The notes under the pieces: model-generated
What the model saw: only the letters and a program-made list of their open reading frames with translations
What the model was told of the DNA's origin: nothing
The model's database searches: none
Position numbers and translations under genes: made by a program
In this document: positions 53,070-61,988 of the stretch, piece after piece
How positions within the stretch are numbered: position 1 is the stretch's first letter
Layout of the letters: the number at the start of each line of letters is the position of its first letter
Assembly (NCBI RefSeq): GCF_001425625.1
Contig: NZ_LMCP01000002.1
Span: 1 to 64,000 of the forward strand
Reading direction: 5' to 3'
Length of the DNA stretch: 64,000 nucleotides
DNA from: Mesorhizobium sp. Root102
Lineage (GTDB): Bacteria; Pseudomonadota; Alphaproteobacteria; Rhizobiales; Rhizobiaceae

Positions 53070-53492
53070 ATGTTTTCGAGATCTCGCCCCTTCACGGCGG
53101 CCAGGCAAGCCAGATGGCTTGAAGCGCCGCTGACGGCAGCCTGCTCATGCCTGATGGGCATGGTGCTGCTGGCGATGCTGTGCCTCGGCCAGCCGGTGGT
53201 GCCAGCCTTCCCGGATAGTGCGCCGAGCGTTACCAGCGTCGGTGTCGAGCGGTCCGATGAGGTGGCGGCGCTGCTGCGTGTCACCGGCAAGGCGCAAGCG
53301 CTGGAAGTTCGCGCCGTCCGTCCGGCTCTGGTCAAGTTCGCCGGCGGCCACCCCGCTCTGCCGGTCCCCGACGCTGTCTTCCTTTGGGTCGAACGGACGC
53401 CGGCGGGAGCGGTTGTTTCGGGATACGGAGCGGCCTCGGTTCCCAGGGCGAGCACCAACCAGCCGCGCGCACCGCCATCCATCGCGGCCTGA
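53070..53492 (+). CDS. Hypothetical membrane-anchored or secreted protein
   Basis: This is a 140-residue protein. A basic N-terminus is followed by one hydrophobic segment (AACSCLMGMVLLAMLCLGQP) and a Val/Ala/Pro-rich mature part (EVRAVRPALVKFAGGHPALP). GTG 53067 or ATG 53070 is the likely start, after GGGCGGG. No domain was recognised and coding potential is moderate. Confidence 0.4.
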   Translation: MFSRSRPFTAARQARWLEAPLTAACSCLMGMVLLAMLCLGQPVVPAFPDSAPSVTSVGVERSDEVAALLRVTGKAQALEVRAVRPALVKFAGGHPALPVPDAVFLWVERTPAGAVVSGYGAASVPRASTNQPRAPPSIAA

Positions 53493-53604
53493 GCGGTCCA
53501 GAACCGCACCCTTCACCCATAGCTATCCCTGTTCGCGCCGTGATCGTGCGGCGGCTGTCGGCCGCGCCGCGGTAGCGCGGCGCGTCATTTCCGGACTATT
53601 TTCA

Positions 53605-53844
53605 ATGCAACACCGCATCAAGACTTTCAAAACTCTGTCGCGTGCTGCCGCGGCTGCCGCGTTCCTCTCTGTCCAGGCGCTCATCTGCATCGGAACCGTC
53701 TATTGGGCGGTTGCCGAGACGCTCGGCCTGTCGGCGATGGCGGCCCTTGCTCTCGGCGGCATCTTCGCTGTGCCGACGATATCTGTGCTGATTACCGCCA
53801 TTCGCATGGCTTTCGACGCGGAGACGGATCCGGCGAACCAGTGA
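53605..53844 (+). CDS. Small two-helix membrane protein
   Basis: This is a 79-residue protein with two hydrophobic helices (AAFLSVQALICIGTVYWAVA and MAALALGGIFAVPTISVLIT) and charged ends. The ATG follows TATTTTCA without a strong ribosome binding site. No family was recognised. It sits in a run of small poorly conserved genes between map and the Tad-like genes. Confidence 0.45.
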   Translation: MQHRIKTFKTLSRAAAAAAFLSVQALICIGTVYWAVAETLGLSAMAALALGGIFAVPTISVLITAIRMAFDAETDPANQ

Positions 53845-53995
53845 ACGCAGTCGCCCAAAGCATATCCTCGATTGTTTGGGCGACGTGGCGGTTCAGCGAC
53901 CCAAGAGACGACACATTTCTGGGCCAAAAGCTGGTCAAAGCAACTTTTGACGACGAATGGCGTTGCCTCGGTGACGCCAGTTCGGGAGACAGGAA

Positions 53996-54292
53996 ATGGA
54001 CAGACTGCAATTCGAGGTGCCGGTGCGCATCGCATCCGCGCCCGGCCTGCCAGTCGAGGAGATATACGGCGTCGAACAGGCGCTCGATTTTCTTCAGGAC
54101 TGGCCTGCGCGCCGTCAGGGCCCGATCTATCAGAAAGCGTTCAACGCCTGCTTTGGCGCCACGGTGGACGTGGTCAAGACCGAGGATGCGTGCCGGGCAT
54201 TCATGGCGTTTTGCCGGGCGAGCGGACTGATGGCCAGGGACATGATGACGCCGCGCAAGCGCGGCGGTCAGGCGAGGGCGCTCCAGGCCTGA
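53996..54292 (+). CDS. DUF982-family protein
   Basis: This is a 98-residue protein: FEVPVRIASAPGLPVEEIYG, GVEQALDFLQDWPARRQGPI and a closing helix TEDACRAFMAFCRASGLM. The W-P-x-x-x-x-G-P pattern and central Cys are typical of DUF982, an expanded family in rhizobia of unknown function. Its ATG lies in GACAGGAAATGG. Confidence 0.75.
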   Translation: MDRLQFEVPVRIASAPGLPVEEIYGVEQALDFLQDWPARRQGPIYQKAFNACFGATVDVVKTEDACRAFMAFCRASGLMARDMMTPRKRGGQARALQA

Positions 54293-54461
54293 GGGCCGTC
54301 GCAACGTCAATGTTTGAACGCACACGGCGATGTCGTGAGCGTACGGCTGCACATCAGGTGCACCAGCGACAGCGCCGTTAAGCTTCCGTTTCCACCTTCC
54401 CGGCTACGCCATTGCTTGTTGGCAATGGTTGATTCGTTGCGTCAGTCTCATGGTTCGGAAG

Positions 54462-54725
54462 ATGTCCTCAGAAAAAATTCGTGCATTCCCGATCGACCGT
54501 CAGGTATTCTTGGTCAGGGAGGTTGCTGCCAAGCTCGGTAGTCTGCATGGCGAGACCGCCACCTCCTTCTGGAGGGCCAAGGCGTCGGAGTTGCTCGATC
54601 TCGTGGTCGGTTCCGGCAGGGACAGAACAGCAGCCAGCGATGAAGTGCGCAGGTTTTTCCTGGCCGTACAGCGAGAGATGTTGGCTGGAACGCCTGCGGA
54701 GTCGATGCCAATACTTTCCGCTTAA
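54462..54725 (+). CDS. Small hypothetical protein, DUF6074-like
   Basis: This is an 87-residue protein beginning MSSEKIRAFPIDRQVFLVRE. The FP-x-x-R...V-x-x-x-A opening, the central W (SFWRAKASELLDLVVGSG) and the terminal helix VRRFFLAVQREML fit the DUF6074 pattern as I remember it. Function unknown. Nearby DUF982 genes are common in rhizobial accessory DNA. Confidence 0.55.
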   Translation: MSSEKIRAFPIDRQVFLVREVAAKLGSLHGETATSFWRAKASELLDLVVGSGRDRTAASDEVRRFFLAVQREMLAGTPAESMPILSA

Positions 54726-54982
54726 AGAAAATATCGCGGAACCGGGCTCTATTAAGTGCTCCAATAGCGGCCGTCTTGATGACGCTGGCCCATTCGCCCG
54801 CCAAGACACGCTGCTATGAAATGAGCTCGCACCGGCGAACTGGCGCGGGCAAGGAGCGTCATGTCCAAAACCCGTCGGTCAGCCAACAAACCCTTCCTTT
54901 TGGAAACAAATAGGTCACTGATCAAAATTGAACGGGACTTTTTAGCCATTCGTTCATATGTGCGTGCTTTCTAATTTATGCC

Positions 54983-56209
54983 ATGGCCTCCAGTAGCTTC
55001 ACCCGTATTTGGCTTACAATAGACGGCATGCGCCGGAGCACGGGCGCAAATGTTGCCACCATCTTCGCCCTGACCTTGCCGATCGTTGTCGGCGCCGCGG
55101 GCTTCGGTGTCGAGACCTCCTACTGGTACTACAACAGCCTGAGATTGCAGGCGACGGCCGATGCCGCCGCCTATGCCGGCGCGCTTGAACGGGTCTCGGG
55201 TTCCGACAAGCCGACAATCGTCGCGGCCGCGACCCAGTCGGCAGCGACGAACGGATTGGGCTCGGGCACGATCGTCGTCAATACGCCACCAGCGTCTGGA
55301 CCAAATACGGCGAAGAAGGCGGTCGAGGTCATCGTGGGTCAGAAGCTCGACCGGATGTTCACCGCAATCTTTACGCAGGCCCAGGTTCCCGAACAGGCGA
55401 GGGCGGTGGCCCTCATCACCGATGCCTCGAAGGCCTGCATGACCGCGCTCGATCCGGCCGCCCCGCAGGCGGCACTGTTTTCCGGCAATACCACCGTGAA
55501 GGTCACCGGCTGCGTGGTGATGTCCAATTCGATCGCCCCGGACGCCATCAAGCTCCAGGGCTCGGCGAGCCTCCAGGTCGATTGCCTGATATCGGCGGGC
55601 GGCGTCTCTCTCAGCAATCCCGTCACAACCGTCTGCGCGGCCCCAATCACCCAGGCACTGCCGGTCGCCGATCCCTTTGCCGACCTGCCGGCCCCGACGG
55701 CCTCGAACCCCTGCCAGAACGACAACAAGCCGACGCTCAGTCCAGGCACCTATTGCAGCGGCATGAACCTAAAGGGCAATGTCACGCTTTCGCCGGGCGT
55801 CTATGTCGTTCGGGGCGATCTCAAGATCAACGCCAACGCGGCCATCGTCGGCAGCGGTGTGACCATCTTCATGTCGGGCAGTTCGACCGTCAGCATGAAT
55901 GGCAATGCCTCCGTGAAGCTCAGCGCGCCGACCTCGGGCACCTATTCAGGCGTTCTGTTTTACGGCGACAGGACCGGTATCGCCGCATCCAGCACATTCA
56001 ACGGCACAGCGGACTCGCTGCTGACCGGGGCCATCTACTTCCCCAAACAGCAAGTAAACTATCTTGGCAACTTCTCGGGCAACGGCGGCTGCACCCAGGT
56101 CGTCGCCAATACGATTCAATGGTCCGGCAGCACAACCGTCAACCAGGATTGCACGAGCCTCGGAATGCGCGACATTCCGGCGGGGCAGTCCGTGGCGCTG
56201 GTCGAGTAG
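54983..56209 (+). CDS. TadG-like pilus-assembly related protein
   Basis: This is a 408-residue protein. The N-terminal TadE/G-type membrane anchor (GANVATIFALTLPIVVGAAG) is followed by the canonical VETSYWYYNSLRLQATADAA motif. The C-terminal half is rich in Ser/Gly/Asn/Thr and beta-like (FMSGSSTVSMNGNASVKLSA), consistent with an extracytoplasmic domain. It is the first of three co-oriented TadE/G-like genes; no tadA-D ATPase/secretin genes are in the window. Confidence 0.85.
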   Translation: MASSSFTRIWLTIDGMRRSTGANVATIFALTLPIVVGAAGFGVETSYWYYNSLRLQATADAAAYAGALERVSGSDKPTIVAAATQSAATNGLGSGTIVVNTPPASGPNTAKKAVEVIVGQKLDRMFTAIFTQAQVPEQARAVALITDASKACMTALDPAAPQAALFSGNTTVKVTGCVVMSNSIAPDAIKLQGSASLQVDCLISAGGVSLSNPVTTVCAAPITQALPVADPFADLPAPTASNPCQNDNKPTLSPGTYCSGMNLKGNVTLSPGVYVVRGDLKINANAAIVGSGVTIFMSGSSTVSMNGNASVKLSAPTSGTYSGVLFYGDRTGIAASSTFNGTADSLLTGAIYFPKQQVNYLGNFSGNGGCTQVVANTIQWSGSTTVNQDCTSLGMRDIPAGQSVALVE

Positions 56210-56213
56210 CTTC

Positions 56214-56654
56214 GTGAAACGCCAATCGATCCGGACCCTTGGCGATGATGCGGGCGCTGCGGCGGTGGAGTTCGCGATGGTGCTGCCCATCCTGTGCCTG
56301 GTGCTGCTCGGCATTCTGGACGGCTGGTCCTACGTAACGAGCTCGCTGTCGATGCGCGCCGGCGTGAAGACTGCCGCGAACCTGGTCATGGGCGGATCGA
56401 CCAATGATGCGGCGACCAAGGCTGTTGCCATTGCGAGCTGGGAGAATCGGCCGGAGGACGGCCAAGTCACGCTAACCCGGATTTACATGTGCGGGACGAC
56501 CGTGGTCAACGCTTCCACCTTGTGCAGTGGCCCGAAGGCGCCATCGGTCTATGTCCAGATCCAGGCCTCGGCCACTTGGGTGCCGCCCGTTGCCTTCGGT
56601 GCTTTTTCCGCTTCCAGCATCATCGGCCACCAGGAGATGATCCGTGTCCGCTAG
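56214..56654 (+). CDS. TadE-like pseudopilin-related protein (first copy)
   Basis: This is a 146-residue protein. Its N-terminal segment [20 protein letters not shown] has the conserved Glu at the processing/assembly position of TadE. A short periplasmic domain with two cysteines follows. The GTG start lies five bases after the upstream stop codon, and its 3' end overlaps the next GTG by 11 bases. Likely a minor component of a Flp/Tad-type structure. Confidence 0.82.
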   Translation: MKRQSIRTLGDDAGAAAVEFAMVLPILCLVLLGILDGWSYVTSSLSMRAGVKTAANLVMGGSTNDAATKAVAIASWENRPEDGQVTLTRIYMCGTTVVNASTLCSGPKAPSVYVQIQASATWVPPVAFGAFSASSIIGHQEMIRVR

Positions 56655-57048
56655 AGCAAGCGCGTTCGGGCGGGATCGATCGGCCGGGGCCGGGTTGGAG
56701 TTCGCGCTGATCGCGCCTTTCCTCGTCATGCTGCTGTTCGGCATCTTCGCCTTCGGCTGGTCGATGCACTCGGTCTCCAGTGTTCGTTATACGCTGGAGA
56801 CGTCATCGCGCTCGCTGCAGCTTAAGAACACGCTGACCCAGGCCGACATCCAATCGATCCTCACGCAAAAATTGCAGGCCCTGGGTTTGAAGGATGTGAA
56901 CGTCACGATCGCCATCGACCCGGTGAGCGGCGGCTTCCGTATGGCGCATCTGACCGCCACCTACGCCTTCGTCATCGACTTCCCTTACTTCAGCGCCTTC
57001 CCGATCAACTACGCGACAACCGTCACCGTGCCGCTGGTCGGCGGCTAG
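56644..57048 (+). CDS. TadE-like pseudopilin-related protein (second copy)
   Basis: This is a 134-residue protein. The anchor [20 protein letters not shown] is a TadE signature with Leu-Glu-Phe. The periplasmic part is a compact alpha/beta domain ([20 protein letters not shown]). A GTG start overlaps the preceding gene, supporting one operon of three genes. Confidence 0.82.
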   Translation: MSARASAFGRDRSAGAGLEFALIAPFLVMLLFGIFAFGWSMHSVSSVRYTLETSSRSLQLKNTLTQADIQSILTQKLQALGLKDVNVTIAIDPVSGGFRMAHLTATYAFVIDFPYFSAFPINYATTVTVPLVGG

Positions 57049-57094
57049 GCTCTGGCAGGACAGCTATCACCGAGAACGCGCGCTGGGGTTCTGC

Positions 57095-57286
57095 TTACCT
57101 GTACGCCTTGAGCGCGATCAGACCACAGAGAATGATTATCGCCGTCAGGATCAGTGCCCACGACACGACGTTATGCGATAGACGCCTTCGGCGACCGCGC
57201 AGGGCCCGGTCTCGCCAGCGTTTAGCCTGATCAGCCCCTATGTTCAGTTTATCCACGCCCTTCTCCCATAGCAGAATGCGGCTCAT
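57095..57286 (-). CDS. Small single-helix membrane protein
   Basis: This is a 63-residue protein. A basic cytoplasmic N-terminal half (AKRWRDRALRGRRRRL) is followed by a C-terminal membrane helix (VVSWALILTAIIILCGLIAL). It is convergent with the Tad-like operon. No family was recognised; the composition is that of a genuine tail-anchored protein. Confidence 0.45.
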   Translation of the reverse strand: MSRILLWEKGVDKLNIGADQAKRWRDRALRGRRRRLSHNVVSWALILTAIIILCGLIALKAYR

Positions 57287-57451
57287 GCCCGGCCGGTGCC
57301 CCCATCGGCACCGCTTTTGGCGGTCACGTGACGCACTCCGGCCAGCTTTTTGATGGCACAGGGCTATCTTATATATTTGTTAATGCTAATATTAAATTGA
57401 CGTAGCGTCATGCCCGGGCATCCCTCGGGGTATTTGCATTGTGGGGGGCCA

Positions 57452-57694
57452 ATGAGAGTGGCTATATTTTGCACGGCTGTCGTGTTCGCCGCGACTGGTG
57501 TGGCTGTTGCCAAGGAGAAGAAGGTGGCAATCAGTGATGCCGCCGCCTTGTGTTCTACCAACCCGTCAGCCAAGAAGCCCGTTCCAAATCTGGACTGCAG
57601 TTTTACCGGAACTGCCAAACCGGAAGATAGCGGCGCGAAGGCAGAGCCGCGCCTCGGATACGACTCGAATCCGTGGATCATAACCGGCTTTTGA
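57452..57694 (+). CDS. Small secreted hypothetical protein
   Basis: This is an 80-residue protein with a signal peptide (VAIFCTAVVFAATGVAVA) and a short mature part with two cysteines (ALCSTNPS and NLDCSFTG) and a Gly/Pro tail. GTGGGGGGCC precedes the ATG. The open frame begins at 57410, but the later start gives the signal peptide. Unknown function. Confidence 0.5.
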   Translation: MRVAIFCTAVVFAATGVAVAKEKKVAISDAAALCSTNPSAKKPVPNLDCSFTGTAKPEDSGAKAEPRLGYDSNPWIITGF

Positions 57695-57835
57695 TTTTGC
57701 TTTGGCGGACGCCAAGTTGAAGCGCTGAAAGAGGGCCGCCTTAACGGACGGGCTCTCGTTTCAGCATTGGCTCTCACACGCAATGCCGTCCCCGCAGGCC
57801 TCGGTATGTCCAATTGCAAGTGCGGTTGAAGTCTC

Positions 57836-57910
57836 TGGTACGCCCAAGGGGAATCGAACCCCTGTTACCGCCGTGAAAGGGCGGTGTCCTAACCGCTAGA
57901 CGATGGGCGC
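57836..57910 (-). tRNA. tRNA-Glu (TTC)
   Basis: The minus strand GCGCCCATCGTCTAGCGGTT starts a 75-base tRNA with the anticodon TTC in CTTTCAC, a T arm GGGGTTCGATTCCCC, discriminator A and an encoded CCA (57836-57838). The first base pair is G-T. Confidence 0.96.
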
Positions 57911-58162
57911 GCTCAGACGAAGCGGCTTATACTGGCGTTGTGCGCAACCGGCAACCCGTCAGGTGCCACCTTGGACAACTTTTTTCCGGGCCTTTGAACA
58001 AGGATTTCGCTACGTCCGGCAAGGTGCGGAATTCTGCTCCGCTGTTCTCGTCGGCTAAAATCCCGGCATGAATCCCAGGGTCTTTGCGACGGAGCTTCGC
58101 TCCTGCTTCGCCCTAGGATGACGAAGACGGGACGCATCGCGCCAAATCGCAGAATAATGCCG

Positions 58163-59407
58163 TTAGCCGTCGCCACCGCCGCTGCGCCGGCGGCAGCGCC
58201 AGTTCCAGTCGCGCTCGGGGCCGACGTCGACGTGAACCGAGTCTGTGTGGCAGTAGGTGCCGACGCCGCCACGGCCGGGCATGCTCCTGATGTAGCTTGC
58301 CAGCTCCCATTTCGAAACGCCGGGCACCTGAATGTCGGCGGCAGCGCAATACATATGCAGCGAATTCTTGGCGCCGTTGGCGCGCCGGTTGCGGGCCGGG
58401 TCGCGATAGCCTGACGTCACCGTCATCTTGCGGCCGTAGTGGCCTTCGATCGTCTTCAGCACGCGCACCAGCGACGGCTTTAGGCAGGCCACATCGACGC
58501 TCTCGTTCTGCTTGAGCAGCCCGTTGGGCGCCAGTCGGGCCATGCCGGCGGCGGACGCGACCTGATAGGAGCCGCCGACTGGCCCCTCATCCTCGTTGAG
58601 GTCGACGTCGCTTTCGTCATCAAGGCCGGACTTGCGCTTGATTTCGAACAGGGCCGTCTGGCGCACGCCGGGCAGGGCATCGCTACCGGTGATGTGGCCG
58701 GTATCGCCGCCGAGCGAAGCCAGTTGCACCGGCTTTGCCGTGGAATCGGCCGAGGCCAACGTGATGATCGGCTTTGCCGTTGCTGGCGCCGCTTTTGCCT
58801 GCACCACGGGCTGCTCGCCCGACCGGGTGTTGATAAGGGGCGTCGCCGAGGCTGGCGTGGCACCAAACATCGAGGCCAGGAAGCCTTTTTTCTTTGGTGC
58901 TTCGGCCTGCGGCATCTCGCCAGCCGTCACGTAGACCGGGTTGTTCATGGCCGGAGCGGCTGTCGGCTTCTGCGCGTTTACGCCGGCGTCGGCGGCGGCG
59001 ATCTGCTGAGCAACCGTGTCGTTCTGCTGCGCGGTCTGCGCCTGCTGTGTCAGCGACTGCGGTGTGTTGCCGACGATTGTTTCGGCACCGGCCGGCGTTG
59101 TCAACGGAAAGGCGGTTTCGGGATTGGCCACCGGGACATAGGCGACCTTCTCGGGCAGCGCCGTATCGCTCGCCGTCATCACGGTCGTCTGCTCGGTCGT
59201 GACCTCAGACGAATCGGAGGCGACGGTCGCCTTGCCGCTCGAGGCAGCACTTATGTCCGATGCGGTGGCATTGTAGCCGGGCATTCCGACCGACATTGTC
59301 GGGTCGCCAGCCGAGGTGCAGGAGGCCAGAAGCAAGGAGCAGAGCGCTGCCACGATGGCGCGGCGTTCTCCCTTTGCGAGGCTCCATCCTGCTGATTTCA
59401 AAGTCAA
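58163..59407 (-). CDS. Secreted YcbK-like M15 peptidase-type lipoprotein
   Basis: This is a protein of about 414 residues. The N-terminus has a basic region, a hydrophobic core and a lipobox-like LLLASC. A long Ala/Thr/Ser/Pro linker follows (about residues 50-290), and then a DUF882/YcbK (peptidase M15-like) domain: YGRKMTVTSGYRDPARNRRA, LHMYCAAADIQVPG and YCHTDSVHVDVG, which hold the His/Asp zinc positions. It probably acts on peptidoglycan in the envelope. The true start is unclear (TTG 59407 or 59401 after GAGGGGG; the frame opens at 59449). It is the only envelope gene in this stretch. Confidence 0.72.
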   Translation of the reverse strand: MTLKSAGWSLAKGERRAIVAALCSLLLASCTSAGDPTMSVGMPGYNATASDISAASSGKATVASDSSEVTTEQTTVMTASDTALPEKVAYVPVANPETAFPLTTPAGAETIVGNTPQSLTQQAQTAQQNDTVAQQIAAADAGVNAQKPTAAPAMNNPVYVTAGEMPQAEAPKKKGFLASMFGATPASATPLINTRSGEQPVVQAKAAPATAKPIITLASADSTAKPVQLASLGGDTGHITGSDALPGVRQTALFEIKRKSGLDDESDVDLNEDEGPVGGSYQVASAAGMARLAPNGLLKQNESVDVACLKPSLVRVLKTIEGHYGRKMTVTSGYRDPARNRRANGAKNSLHMYCAAADIQVPGVSKWELASYIRSMPGRGGVGTYCHTDSVHVDVGPERDWNWRCRRRSGGGDG

Positions 59408-59622
59408 ATTCCCCCTCGATGCCCGGTCGGTATGTCCTTGGTGCGGCACCGATACGCCGCGTCAAGGTGACCTTTGTCTCCGATCCGGAAACGAGACCTG
59501 TGTCAAATCCGCAAGCCTGGAAGTATTTTTGCAGTGATTGCCGAATTACGGCCGCTTGATGGTTGACGACACCATTTCGCCCGCTTTTACCGGCCCGTCA
59601 ACTCACCAGACATTACAGTCCG

Positions 59623-61458
59623 TTACACACGCACCTTCACATAGGTACCGGGAGCATCCCCCAAGGTTTTCATATGGTTGCCGGGTTTGCGGGCTGGCAC
59701 GCGGGTGTTGTCCCTGGCCTCTATCCAGTTCTGCCAGTGCGGCCACCAGGACCCTGGGTGCTCGGTGGCCTTGGCTACCCACTGTCCGAAGTCGCCTGTC
59801 GGCGTACCCCCGGTCCAGTACTGGTATTTGTTGGAGGCCGGCGGGTTGACGACGCCTGCTATGTGACCCGATCCCGCCATGACGTATTCGACCTTGCCAC
59901 CGAAATATTTCGAGCCGAGGAACACCGAAAGCGCCGGCGCGATGTGATCTTCCTTGGAGGCGAGGTTGTAGACCGGGATGGTGATGTCGCCCAGTGAGAT
60001 GGTGTGGCCGGCGAGTTCCATCTTGCCCTGTGAAAGCGTGTTATCGAGGTAGCAGTTGCGCAGGTAGAAGGAATGATTGGCCGCCGCCATGCGGGTCGAA
60101 TCGGCGTTCCAGTAGAGCAGGTCGAAGGGCAGGGGATCCTTGCCGCGCATGTAGTTGTTGACGACATAGGGCCAGATCAGGTCGCCCGAGCGCAGCATGT
60201 TGAAGGCGGTCGCCATCTTGGTGCCGTCGAGATAGCCCTTTTCGCTCATCGACTTTTCCACCGCGGCGACCTGCTCTTCGTCGACGAATACTTTCAGGTC
60301 GCCGGCATGGGTGAAATCGACCTGGGTGGTGAAGAAGGTGGCTGACTTGATGCGGTCGTCGCCCTCGCGTGCCAACAGCGCCAGTGCCGCCGCCAAAAGC
60401 GTGCCGCCGACGCAATAGCCGATGGCGTTGACGTCGCGCTCGCCGGAGGCCTTCTCGACCGTGTCGAGGCCATATTGCAGGCCCTCGCGGATATAGGCCT
60501 CCCAACCCTTGGCGCCGTGGCGCTCGTCCGGGTTGATCCAGGAGATGACGAACACGGTGTGGCCCTGTTCGACCGCCCAGCGGATGAAGGATTTCTGCGG
60601 GTTCAGATCAAGGATGTAGAACTTGTTGATCCATGGCGGACAGATCAGCAGCGGCCGCTTGAGCACCGTCTCGGTCGCCGGATCGTATTGGATGATCTCG
60701 GCGACATCGCTACGGCCAACCACCTTGCCAGGGGTGGTGGCGATGTTCCGGCCGATCTCGAAGGGCGAATAGTCGGCCTGGCGCAGTTTCAGGTCGCCCT
60801 TGCCGGCGGCAATGTCCTCGGCCAGCATCTTCATGCCGCGCACCAGGTTCTCGCCGTTGGAAGCGACGGTCTCGCGAAACAGCTCCGGGTTGGTCAGGAT
60901 GAAATTCGACGGCGAGATGGCGTTGGACACCTGCTTGACGTAGAAGCTCGCCTTGTGGCGGGTGTGCTCGTCCAGACCTTCGGCGTGTTCGACCAGATCG
61001 GCCGCCCAGCGCGAGGTGACGAGATAGGCCTGCTTGAGAAAATCGAAGAAGGCGTTGCGGCCCCATTCGGGGTCGAGGAAGCGCTTGTCGCCGCGCTCCG
61101 GCTTGACGGCGTCTTCGGTTTCTTGCGCGGCGTTGCTGGTACGCTGAATGGCGTTGGCCCAGACCGTCATGTAGCCGGCGAACAGCCGTGTCTGCGCTTC
61201 CAGTGCGCGCTGCGGATCGGAAAGCCAGTATTCGCTGAGCTTGGAAAAGGTCTTCACCATGTCGACAACCGGCTCGGCGACGTGATCGCGCACCTCGCCT
61301 TTTTCGCGCGGCTCGGCCCAGGCGGAAGCCGCCTTGCCGGCCTGCTCGATCATGCGCGCCATATTCAGAGCGAAGCGTTCCGGGTCCTTCACCAGATATT
61401 GCTCGACGGTCGAAGGCTCGTCATCTTCCGCTTTGCCCGAATCGGGTGTTTTGGACAT
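59623..61458 (-). CDS. phaC: Class I poly(3-hydroxyalkanoate) synthase
   Basis: This is a 611-residue PHA polymerase that joins (R)-hydroxyacyl-CoA units into storage polyester granules. An N-terminal domain of about 180 residues precedes the alpha/beta-hydrolase core. The lipase-like box GYCVGG carries the nucleophilic Cys349. The catalytic Asp is in SKEDHIAP and the general-base His in GSGHIAGVVNPP. Family blocks also include LICPPWINKFYILDLNP and the C-terminal PGTYVKVRV. The start at 61458 (MSKTPDSGKAEDDEPSTVEQ) avoids an upstream frame to 61524. No phaP, phaR or phaZ gene is nearby. It is divergent from the lipoprotein gene at 61557. Confidence 0.95.
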   Translation of the reverse strand: MSKTPDSGKAEDDEPSTVEQYLVKDPERFALNMARMIEQAGKAASAWAEPREKGEVRDHVAEPVVDMVKTFSKLSEYWLSDPQRALEAQTRLFAGYMTVWANAIQRTSNAAQETEDAVKPERGDKRFLDPEWGRNAFFDFLKQAYLVTSRWAADLVEHAEGLDEHTRHKASFYVKQVSNAISPSNFILTNPELFRETVASNGENLVRGMKMLAEDIAAGKGDLKLRQADYSPFEIGRNIATTPGKVVGRSDVAEIIQYDPATETVLKRPLLICPPWINKFYILDLNPQKSFIRWAVEQGHTVFVISWINPDERHGAKGWEAYIREGLQYGLDTVEKASGERDVNAIGYCVGGTLLAAALALLAREGDDRIKSATFFTTQVDFTHAGDLKVFVDEEQVAAVEKSMSEKGYLDGTKMATAFNMLRSGDLIWPYVVNNYMRGKDPLPFDLLYWNADSTRMAAANHSFYLRNCYLDNTLSQGKMELAGHTISLGDITIPVYNLASKEDHIAPALSVFLGSKYFGGKVEYVMAGSGHIAGVVNPPASNKYQYWTGGTPTGDFGQWVAKATEHPGSWWPHWQNWIEARDNTRVPARKPGNHMKTLGDAPGTYVKVRV

Positions 61459-61556
61459 GGTAGGCGGGGTTCCTCCCGAGGCCTTTTCTTGACATATTAA
61501 CATGGGACATCCGACCGGGTCCAATCTCGCTCTACCTCGGCTGCCAAGGAAACAAT

Positions 61557-61943
61557 ATGACGATTAATATTGGCGAGACTGTTTTTTTCGATGCCGGACG
61601 TTTTTGCCGCATCGGCGCGGCGATCGTCCTCATGGGGATTGCCGGGTGCTCCAGCACCGACGGCCCGACGTCCGTCGCGGCTGGTACGGGTCCGAAGGAT
61701 ACCGGCACCTTTCCGAACCTGAACATCAAGCCGCAAGTGGCGGCGCCGCAGTTCACCGAAGCCGAGAAGAACGCCAGGCTTGCGCAATTGAAGGCGGACA
61801 AGAATGCGCAGGCGGCCAAAGGCGGCGGTCCGAAGGTCGCCAACCAGGCGACGCTGACGGATCTCGCCAAGAAGCATGGCGACGAAACGCTGAAGCAGAT
61901 CGAAGCCAAATGCGACCCCGCCCTCGACCCTACCTGCAAATAA
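61557..61943 (+). CDS. Small lipoprotein
   Basis: This is a 128-residue protein with a signal peptide and lipobox (IVLMGIAGCSS; Cys near residue 31). A Pro/Gln/Lys/Ala-rich mature part with the charged helix FTEAEKNARLAQLKADKNAQ follows, with two C-terminal cysteines (EAKCDPALDPTCK). It lies directly upstream of the aminotransferase gene but shares no evident function. The family is unrecognised. Confidence 0.6.
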   Translation: MTINIGETVFFDAGRFCRIGAAIVLMGIAGCSSTDGPTSVAAGTGPKDTGTFPNLNIKPQVAAPQFTEAEKNARLAQLKADKNAQAAKGGGPKVANQATLTDLAKKHGDETLKQIEAKCDPALDPTCK

Positions 61944-61988
61944 GTATATAGCGCGCGCCCAATACCCCCTTTGCTGTCTGGAACTGCC

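Noticed and set aside
57911..58162. Possible gene between tRNA-Glu and the YcbK-like gene
   Set aside because: Short frames only, no ribosome binding site; treated as spacer.
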